A stretch of 14,167 nt of DNA from Bacillota bacterium. Lineage in GTDB: Bacteria > Bacillota > Clostridia > Acetivibrionales > DSM-1351. Below, one piece after another: positions 1-6,139 of the stretch (the stretch's first letter is position 1; every line of letters starts with the position of its first letter). The DNA lies in the NCBI GenBank assembly GCA_023390335.1, contig JAEWCZ010000076.1:1-14167 (forward strand). Reading direction: 5' to 3'. Position numbers and translations under genes: made by a program. The notes beneath the pieces were generated by a model. It was not told the origin of the DNA, ran no database searches, and saw only the letters and a program-made list of their open reading frames with translations.

Positions 1-1269
1 TTCTTGATGGAAATCAGGCTGCAAAGACTGATAACAATGGTAAATTGACTTCATATATTTATGATGGTTTAGGAAGGCTTACAAGTGAAGCTCCTGGAGG
101 AGAGCCAACTATATCATATACATATGATGATAGTAATAACCGCAGTTCTATGACAGTGTCGGGCAGCTCCATAACAACATATGCTTATGATAAGGCTAAC
201 AGGCTGCAAGCTGAAACAAAGGCAGAAGGACAGTCGTCACAAATAACAATATATAATTACGATGATAACGGAAATACAATCTGTAAAACGGTAGAAGTCC
301 TTTCACCAGGTAAAGAAGACCAAAATACCAGCATAAGTTTGTCTGATAAAAACAGTGATGTGACTTTATATGAATATGATGGCTTCAATCAGTTAACCAA
401 AACTACGACTGGGGATACCACTCAGCTAACCGACACGAGCGGAAATGTTGTAAAGTCTTACGATTATGACGCATTCGGGAATGAGAAAAATCCAGATGCA
501 AATGATACCAATGTATTCAGATACTGCGGAGAGTATTTTGATAAGGAAACTTCGTCATATTATTTACGCGCTAGGTACTATAATCCGGTAATAGGTAGGT
601 TCATAACGGAAGATAGTGTATTAAGTAAGAAAAAGAATCTATTACCAAAAACAGGGGATAAAGTTTTTGATTCGAAATATGAAATAGACGACCCATTAAG
701 TTTAAACCTATACACATAGTGCTATAATAACGCAATAAATATGGTTGACCCAAGCGGACATACTACCGCAGAACTAACGACGGCTGCTATCTTTGCATCA
801 GTAGATGGACCTTTGCCGATAGGTGATTTAGTTGCAGCAGGAATAGTTGTATATGTTGGTGGAAAATGGGTCGTTAATAACTGGAGTAGTATTAAAATAG
901 GAGCTAAAAAAGTATGGAATACAGTTACTGGATGGTTTAAGAGTGAAAGTGAAGAAGTTGACTGGGATGTAAGCGGTAACTCAAAAAATCATGTACTAAG
1001 GGGAACTGGTGATAGCCATGTTGACGGCTGGAAGCAATTTGGTATAGACCCGAATAATGGTGACAACAATGAATTTCTTAAAACTACTTCCATTTTTAAA
1101 AGAAGTTGTTGATAAAGGAGACAAAATTAAGGAATATGCTGTAAAAGGTGGAGGTAAAGTAGTAGAATACACACGCTACATACAAGAAAAAGGAACGACA
1201 GTATGGGTAAGAGTTTTTGAATCAGCTGATGGTTCAAAAGTTTTATCTGATGCTGCTATAAAGAAATAA
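1..1269 (+). pseudogene. RHS/YD-repeat polymorphic toxin, 3' part, disrupted
   Basis: This is the C-terminal part of an RHS-family cell-surface or secreted toxin. The reading frame is open from position 3, so the gene starts left of the window. YD repeats are visible (YIYDGLGRL, YTYDDSNNR, YAYDKANRL, YNYDDNGN, YEYDGFNQL). The RHS core motif follows (SYDYDAFGNE, then YYLRARYYNPVIGRFITED, then DPLSLNLYT and MVDPSGH), and then a variable C-terminal tip. Two lesions break it. TAG at 717-719 sits exactly where RHS cores have Tyr (NLYT-Y-CYNN), and the same frame continues on the other side to 1112. One extra A in the A-run at 1080-1083 then moves the remaining tip (LLPFLKEVVDKGDK onward) to another frame, ending at TAA 1267-1269. 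The tip has a hydrophobic stretch (about 760-870) and a Trp/Gly-rich part (DGWKQFGIDP). I do not recognise its toxic activity. The RHS identity is certain; loss of function is inferred. Confidence 0.9.
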
Positions 1270-1296
1270 TATGTTGCATAGGACGGTGGGAATTCA

Positions 1297-1968
1297 ATGT
1301 TTGACGATATTAGGAAGTTATTTAGCAATGCACTTGAGTATGAATCTAAGGGTAAATTTAAAGAATCTATTGATTTATACAATACAATAATTAATAAATT
1401 AAGTAGTATAATAAAGAGCGAAAGCAATATACAATATGACATCTTAAAAATAGCGGCAGAAACTCATTTAAGGCTATTTACACTAGGTCATACTAAAGAT
1501 GCTGATTTAGCTACAGAAGGAATAAGTTTGTATAAGACTTATTTACAGAAAGTAAGCAATGATAATGAAGCGAGATTAGATTTAGTTTGCCTACTTGAAC
1601 TGACTTATGATTATAAAGAAAGTAGAAAACAAATTGAAGAAGTGTTAAAAAGCAACCCTAATAATATACAGGCACTAGAACATCTGTCAGACTTGGTATA
1701 TTATTACAATAACTTAGGGACTGTTGAGGAGTGTATAACATATAAGCAAAAGTTAATAGAACTACAGCCTAATAGGCTAAAACATTATTATGAGCTTGCA
1801 ATTTTATGGTGTCAAATTGATGATTACCAGAAAGCTAGAGAATCATATTTTAAAATTTTAAACTTAGTAAAGGAAGATAGTAAAAGGAAAAGTGAGTTTG
1901 AGACTGAATATGGCAGCAATTTTAATGAATTAGTCATTAAAGCACTAGAACGGATAAGTGATAAGTAA
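1297..1968 (+). CDS. TPR-repeat protein, possible immunity partner
   Basis: A 223-aa acidic, helical, apparently cytosolic protein with no signal peptide or membrane segment. Degenerate TPR-like helix pairs are seen near residues 6-40 (NALEYESKGKFKESIDLYN), 95-125 (DYKESRKQIEEVLKSNPNN), 125-155 and 160-195 (YELAILWCQIDDYQKARES). The ATG is preceded by GGTGGG about 6 nt upstream, a modest ribosome binding site. The gene starts 27 nt after the end of the RHS tip frame, the usual position for an immunity gene in polymorphic-toxin loci. That position is the only reason to suggest immunity; TPR proteins have many roles and no specific family was recognised. The frame is intact although the neighbouring toxin is broken. 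Confidence 0.7.
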   Translation: MFDDIRKLFSNALEYESKGKFKESIDLYNTIINKLSSIIKSESNIQYDILKIAAETHLRLFTLGHTKDADLATEGISLYKTYLQKVSNDNEARLDLVCLLELTYDYKESRKQIEEVLKSNPNNIQALEHLSDLVYYYNNLGTVEECITYKQKLIELQPNRLKHYYELAILWCQIDDYQKARESYFKILNLVKEDSKRKSEFETEYGSNFNELVIKALERISDK

Positions 1969-2355
1969 TAACTTACTACTTTTTGCATCGGGCACTTTAG
2001 TTAAGTTAGTATTCCTGTTTAATGTTGTTACCTAAGGTTATTTATAAAAACTACAGTTGATAAGTGGCTGATGCATATAAGGGCAAAGAGGTGGAGACAT
2101 TGAAGGGGACATATATCAATAATAGTGAGGGAAAGTATCAATAATAACGGTAAAGACATTGAGAAATAAAGGAAAATGTCGCGCCGGGGAATGATATTTG
2201 AAAACACTATAGACCAAGGGTCACACATAGGGTATAATAGCCGGAAGCCTTACACAACACTGAACTCAGCCACTTTACCATATATGATGTCAATGGAGCA
2301 GCTAAGCTAATTATGCAATTTGAGAAGCCATAAGCAATGGAACCAAGCATAAATT

Positions 2356-2396
2356 ACCCTGAACAGCAATAACCAAGCCTGTTTCAGGGTGATTTT
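2356..2396 (+). terminator. Terminator-like hairpin
   Basis: ACCCTGAACAG at 2356-2366 pairs with CTGTTTCAGGGT at 2379-2390, with one unpaired base and a 12-nt loop. A short T-run (TTTT) follows at 2393-2396. The stem is strong but the T-tract is short. It lies just after the open remnant ending at 2333, as expected at the end of a transcription unit. Confidence 0.5.
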
Positions 2397-2608
2397 ATGT
2401 ATATCCAACTCACAAACATTCCAGTACTCCGGCGCACACCTATCTGTGCAGCCAATTGCAGTGGTATCCTTGCCATTGCAAGTAGTATGCCTATTTTGGG
2501 GTAGTTATTACAAACTTTTTTGAAAATAATTCATGTATATCAACCTTTCTACTACCTTTGGTCATACCCTCTTAAAATAAAAATTTATCGTTGCAAATTT
2601 TCTAAACT

Positions 2609-2633
2609 CTCAGTAATGACGGGCATTACTGAG
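2609..2633. repeat. Perfect 10-bp inverted repeat
   Basis: CTCAGTAATG (2609-2618) and CATTACTGAG (2624-2633) are exact reverse complements around a 5-nt loop, ACGGG. Neither strand has a T-tract next to the stem, so a simple terminator is unlikely. It could be a protein-binding site, part of a mobile-element end, or the base of a larger structured RNA. Its function is unknown. Confidence 0.6.
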
Positions 2634-2641
2634 CCAAAAAA

Positions 2642-2677
2642 GGTTGTAAAGTTCGTTAACGATTTTTGTAACTTTTT
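2642..2677 (+). terminator. Possible intrinsic terminator centred on a palindrome
   Basis: The palindrome TCGTTAACGA (2652-2661) is extended on both sides by GTTGTAAAG and TTTTGTAAC, which pair as RNA with G-U wobbles. TTTTT at 2673-2677 follows. It ends directly before the orphan toxin-tip frame, so it may also mark the junction where that fragment arrived. Confidence 0.4.
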
Positions 2678-2680
2678 AAT

Positions 2681-3001
2681 GTAAAGTGGGCAGAAGCAGA
2701 TTTTAGAGTAGGGGATTTTGCTGATGCATTAGAATTAAAAGCAGATGATATATTCTCAGTTGCTATTGATAAAGAAACACATAACGTAATAACGCAAGCG
2801 TTCCGAGAAAAAATTCCATATAATTCTGTTTGGGATTTTCTCAATCCTGATAGACTTAGAACAGAAACAGCAACGCCACAACAAATATGGGATACTATAA
2901 AATCAGTTTATACAAAGAATGGAATGGAGAAATATTTGGACGTGATTAAGAAACAAATTCAAAAGTCATCGAAAGTAGCAGATAAAATAAATTTTGATTG
3001 A
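2681..3001 (+). pseudogene. Orphan C-terminal toxin tip of an RHS-type protein
   Basis: A 106-codon frame without its own start or RBS, beginning VKWAEADFRVGDF and ending KINFD at TGA 2999-3001. Its composition is that of a real protein domain: DALELKADDIFSV, then VITQAFREKIPYN, then TATPQQIWDTIKSVYTK and an amphipathic Lys-rich tail. The layout resembles C-terminal tips of clostridial YD-repeat toxins, but I cannot name the toxin family or its active site. There is no RHS core upstream, only hairpins and non-coding DNA. A strong RBS and a small ORF lie 25 nt downstream, the usual tip-immunity order. It is probably a silent tip that could be exchanged onto an RHS core by recombination; that role is inferred. 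Confidence 0.65.
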
Positions 3002-3026
3002 TGATTGATATAGGAGGAAACGGTAA

Positions 3027-3182
3027 ATGCGTAGAATTGCAATAATGACATTAAGTGGGAAATCGGAATTATACCCTGAAATAAATGAAATAATTAAAGA
3101 CTATGTAATAAGGTCAGACATTACATTGATGAAAAATAAAAATTATTCTGACATGTTTTCTATTAATGTATCAAGATTTTGA
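3027..3182 (+). pseudogene. Truncated ORF, candidate immunity gene N-terminus
   Basis: A 51-codon ORF (starting MRRIAIMTLSGK) with a very good ribosome binding site, AGGAGG at 3013-3018, 8 nt before ATG 3027. It follows the orphan toxin tip by 25 nt. The strong translation signal with such a short product suggests the 5' end of a longer gene. The frame stops at TGA 3180-3182, and the next codon begins an unrelated GH94 phosphorylase fragment. The immunity role is inferred from position alone. It could also be a genuine small protein. Confidence 0.5.
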
Positions 3183-4819
3183 ATGTCTGCTTATGACACC
3201 GACAGAAAGCTAGCTGAACTTGAAGAAGCCGAAGAACAGGCTGAGGAACAGCTAAGTATTAGTGTCAAAGGCTCCCGCTCACAAAAGATCAAAGACGGGG
3301 TGTTTAATCCTTTTGTATATCACCTTAAAAAGCAAGTGGAATTCTGTTCATTGGTAAAAGGATATATACAACCCTATTCACTGTCCCTTATAGGAGTCCG
3401 GGATATTTTTCAGTCCCTTGAAGGATTGATTTTCTGGAAGCATAAAGCTGCAAGGGATAAGATTCTTGAAGCCCTGAATTTTATATTTACAAATGGAAGA
3501 ACACCCAGGCAGTACTCTCTGCAGAGGGTTGAAGGACAGGCGCCGGATATGGATCTTAGACCCTTTATAGACCAAGGAGTATGTATAATATCAACAATAT
3601 ATACCTACCTTAAGGTAACAGGTGATATGGAATTTCTGGGTGAACAATGCGGCTATTATGAAATAGTTGATGAAAAGAAGGGCTTGGTAGCTCGAAGTCT
3701 GGAAAAAGACAGCGTATTAGGTCATATGTTCAGAATAATGGATTACCTGTTGTCAAACCGCGATTTTGAAAAAACAGGCTGCATCAGGGCCCTGTATGGG
3801 GATTGGAATGATGCACTTGATGGTTGGGGAGTGAGTTGCAGAGCGGGAGTAGACTATGGTACAGGAGTTTCTGTTATGGCTTCTCTTCAGGTATAACAGA
3901 ATCTTTCTGAAATGGTGGATTTGCTGGTAAGGCTTGATGAGACGGTATATTCTAGCCAAATTACCTTATACAGAGGAGCAAGGAAAGAACTAGAATATAA
4001 TTTGCTTAAATATGCTGTAATAACTGTTGGAAATGGGGAGCTTCGCATATTACATGGCTGGGGTGACCAGCGGTCATATTTTGTGGGGAGCTTTGACGAC
4101 TCCGACCACTGTTCCTGTCATGGCCTTACATCCAATGCTTTCTGGGTGCTCAGCGTGTTATACGATATTAATCCGGGTATAAAACAAACAATATTAAATG
4201 CTTTTAATGCCTTGAATTCGAAATATGGTTACAAACCTTTGTGCCTCATTTCTCCCCTAATACACCGGGTGTGGGGAGAATTCCCAAGCTGCCTGCAGGA
4301 ACTGCGGAAAACGGAGCTGCATATATACATGCCACTGCCTTTGCAGCTATGGCACTATACCGTATGGGGCATTCAGAAGAGGCCTAGGATCAACTTGTGA
4401 AAATACTGCCTTTTACACATGAAAAATTGTCTCATTCTCCTTTTGTTATGCCAAATTCCTATGTATTTAACGAGGAGCTGCTTATTGACGGAGAGTCAAT
4501 GGGGGATTGGCAGACAGGCAGTTCAAATGTGCTTATTAAAACTCTGATAAGGTATGTATTCGGTTTGGAACCAGAACTGTCGGGTATATGGATTCAGACT
4601 GCTTCATGGGTGCCATTCGAAGAATTTGAAGTTTCAATTTCCATAAAAAACTGCGATATTTGTTTGAGATATAAAAATACCGGAAGCAAGCAGAGGAAGT
4701 ACAGCGTTAATGGTGTTTTAAGGGCTGGTATTTACAATGAAATATGGGGCAGGATAGAATATGGCTACCGGAGGGAAGAATTAAAATGTCGGTCAATAGA
4801 AATAGGAATTGAAGACTAA
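3183..4819 (+). pseudogene. GH94 beta-glucan phosphorylase, C-terminal half, three lesions
   Basis: This is the remnant of a glycoside hydrolase family 94 phosphorylase, an inverting enzyme that splits beta-glucosides with phosphate to give a sugar-1-phosphate. The catalytic (alpha/alpha)6 region is visible: IGVRDIFQSLEG, then DLRPFIDQG, then YGDWNDALDG with the general-acid Asp in WND (codon at 3810), then HGWGDQRSYFVGSFDD. The terminal part has SHSPFVMPNSYVFNEE and the family-typical DGESMGDWQTGSSN. TAA at 3894-3896 replaces a probable Tyr (SLQV-x-QNLSEM). A one-base deletion in the A/C run at 4233-4238 shifts the frame. TAG at 4385-4387 replaces a probable Trp (SEEA-x-DQLVKILP). The N-terminal domain is missing. 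The DLRPFIDQG and FSAYDT-like start suggest the 1,2-beta-oligoglucan phosphorylase subgroup (about 1100 aa), which is less certain. It is non-functional as written. Confidence 0.88.
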
Positions 4820-4882
4820 AAGATGCTTAACTTGAAATACATGTTGAATTATGTTATTATCCATCTTTTACAGTTGGTGAAG

Positions 4883-4929
4883 AAAAAGGCTTGTAAACCC
4901 TTGATAATATAGGGATACAAGCTTTTTTT
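4883..4929 (+). terminator. Intrinsic terminator after the GH94 remnant
   Basis: GCTTGTA (4889-4895) pairs with TACAAGC (4916-4922). The inner stem CCCT (4898-4901) pairs with AGGG (4911-4914) across a small internal loop, and the hairpin loop is 9 nt. Seven T follow at 4923-4929, and A-rich sequence precedes the stem. It ends transcription 64 nt after the phosphorylase stop and isolates the ABC operon downstream. Confidence 0.8.
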
Positions 4930-5227
4930 AAGTTAAATTTGATTTATTTCAATAATAATTTTACAGACGACATAAGTAGTATTATTCCAGTCTACATACC
5001 ACTTCCATTTCCAATATCAGGAGTTTTGAGGGTATATAGGAGTTTACCAGTAGACCCTTTTAATTGGTGCTAAACAGCTAGAAATACTGAATTTTAGGTA
5101 GCTTTTTATTGTTTTTCCCTTTTTAGCGCAGTCAGTTTATCGGTAATCCTTCAGATAGATAGCAGCCAGGTATATATTGATAAACGATACTTAATTTGGT
5201 AAAATTGGATAAATTGTTATAATAAGA
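4930..5227. other. Non-coding stretch upstream of the ABC region
   Basis: No gene was found in about 300 bp. The only structure seen is a pair of overlapping sigma-A-like promoter candidates near the right end (5177-5205 and 5196-5223). The rest is AT-rich and unstructured, and may include degraded parts of the ABC exporter whose tail follows. Confidence 0.5.
5196..5223 (+). promoter_or_regulatory. Candidate sigma-A promoter for the ABC operon
   Basis: TTGGTA (5196-5201) and a perfect TATAAT (5218-5223) are separated by 16 nt. A second, overlapping candidate is TTGATA (5177-5182), 17 nt, TAAAAT (5200-5205). Either would give a 5' leader of roughly 140-165 nt before the ATPase ATG. No operator repeat was recognised nearby. 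Confidence 0.5.
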
Positions 5228-5350
5228 GTATCTGCGATACTAGTATTGCAAAATGGAGAAATTGCTGAAACTGGTTCTCATATTGAGCTAATGCAATTAG
5301 GAGGGGTTTACAAGAATATGTATTTGGCTCAAGCAAATTGGTATAAATAA
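5228..5350 (+). pseudogene. C-terminal tail of an ABC exporter (MdlB/MsbA type)
   Basis: About 40 codons in one frame give AILVLQNGEIAETGSH, then ELMQLGGVYKNMYLAQAN, ending at TAA 5348-5350. This is the typical end of the nucleotide-binding domain of fused ABC exporters: the strand after the H-loop (ILVL-x-NG-x-I-x-E-x-G-x-H), then the helix ending in a short Tyr-rich tail. Walker A, signature and Walker B are all absent and the frame has a stop just upstream (TAA at 5210-5212), so only the last tail survives. It lies 21 nt before the intact ATPase gene and inside the likely promoter-proximal leader. Confidence 0.8.
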
Positions 5351-5371
5351 AAACATGAAATGAGGTCGATT

Positions 5372-6139
5372 ATGAATACATATAGTAAGGTGCTATCCGT
5401 AGAAGAATTGGTAAAAACTTATGAATCTGGCAAAAATAAAGTTCAAGCTTTAAAGAGTATAAGCTTAACTTTGCATGAGTGTGAAATGCTGGCAATAATG
5501 GGCTCTAGTGGTTCAGGGAAGAGTACGCTGCTTAACCTTATTGGCGCTCTGGATTCACCGACTAGCGGTAAAATTTTAATAAGGGGTCAAGAGATTCAAG
5601 ATTATCATTTAGAGCCTTATGCTACAAAATATAGAAGTCAAAATATCGGTTTTATATTCCAAGCTTATAATTTACTTAAAGATTTGACAGTTGAGGAGAA
5701 TATTGCACTACCATTAATATTAAAAGATGTGAATAAAAAAGAAATCAAAAATAAAACGACAGAAATGATAGAATTAGTCGGCCTAAGTAAATGGAAAACT
5801 CACAGGCCTGTGGAACTATCGGGTGGGCAGCAGCAAAGAGTGGCTATTGCAAGGGCGTTGATAACTTCGCCACCTATAATATTAGCTGATGAACCTACAG
5901 GAAATCTTGATTATAATACTACTATTGAAATCTTAGATATTATTAAGGAAATGAAAGAAAAGTTGAAACAAAGCATAATGTTGGTAACACATGATCCAAT
6001 GGTAGCTTCTTATGCAGATAGAGTAATATTTCTTAGTGATGGCAATATAATTGATGAATATACAAAAAATAGTGAAAAAGGGGATATATCGCAAATATTG
6101 GATAAATTCAGGAGAATGTTGGAGGTTAGAAATGGTTAG
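5372..6139 (+). CDS. ABC transporter ATP-binding protein, MacB/LolD type
   Basis: A 255-aa cytosolic ATPase that would power the permease encoded next. Motifs: Walker A GSSGSGKST at residues 44-52, Q-loop Gln97 (FIFQAYNLL), signature LSGGQQQRV at 149-157, Walker B IILADEPTGNLD at 169-180, and H-loop His207 (VTHD). The QQQ after the signature and the ADEPTGNLD Walker B are typical of the MacB/LolD/FtsE family, as are BceA-like peptide-resistance ATPases. ATG 5372 was chosen over the in-frame ATG 5360 because GAGGT (5362-5366) lies 5 nt before it and nothing suitable precedes 5360. The last 8 nt overlap the permease start (stop TAG 6137-6139), which points to coupled translation. Arginine codons are all AGA/AGG. 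The substrate is unknown. Confidence 0.95.
   Translation: MNTYSKVLSVEELVKTYESGKNKVQALKSISLTLHECEMLAIMGSSGSGKSTLLNLIGALDSPTSGKILIRGQEIQDYHLEPYATKYRSQNIGFIFQAYNLLKDLTVEENIALPLILKDVNKKEIKNKTTEMIELVGLSKWKTHRPVELSGGQQQRVAIARALITSPPIILADEPTGNLDYNTTIEILDIIKEMKEKLKQSIMLVTHDPMVASYADRVIFLSDGNIIDEYTKNSEKGDISQILDKFRRMLEVRNG

Larger units (their letters stand above)
1969..2680. other. Non-coding stretch with hairpins and unrecognised remnants
   Basis: No convincing gene is seen over about 700 bp. Small structures are present. An 11-bp direct repeat TATCAATAATA lies at 2114-2124 and 2136-2146. A 30-codon open stretch at 2241-2333 (ending IMQFEKP, TAA at 2331) sits 22 nt before a terminator-like hairpin, so it may be the tail of a lost gene. 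A 35-codon ORF at 2397-2504 (+) follows a GGGTGA but has no recognisable sequence. Two further hairpins lie at 2609-2633 and 2642-2677. The stretch separates the RHS/TPR pair from the orphan toxin tip and is probably accumulated debris from tip exchange. Confidence 0.5.

Noticed and set aside
717..719. Pyrrolysine or a recoded TAG
   Set aside because: TAG ends several intact genes here, no Pyl genes or methyltransferase are present, and the sites match Tyr/Trp.
2028..2228. Minus-strand 66-codon ORF
   Set aside because: Low-complexity hydrophobic translation, no ribosome binding site, lies over non-coding DNA with direct repeats.
2384..2565. Antisense reading frames with plausible-looking protein sequence
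   Set aside because: Two frames would have to be joined by a frameshift, neither has a good ribosome binding site, and no family was recognised.
5360..5371. Earlier ATG start for the ATPase
   Set aside because: No ribosome binding site before 5360, whereas GAGGT lies at the right distance before 5372.
6051..6131. Earlier ATG start for the permease
   Set aside because: It would overlap the ATPase by 89 nt; GGAGG at 6121 fits ATG 6132, and the added residues are not membrane-like.
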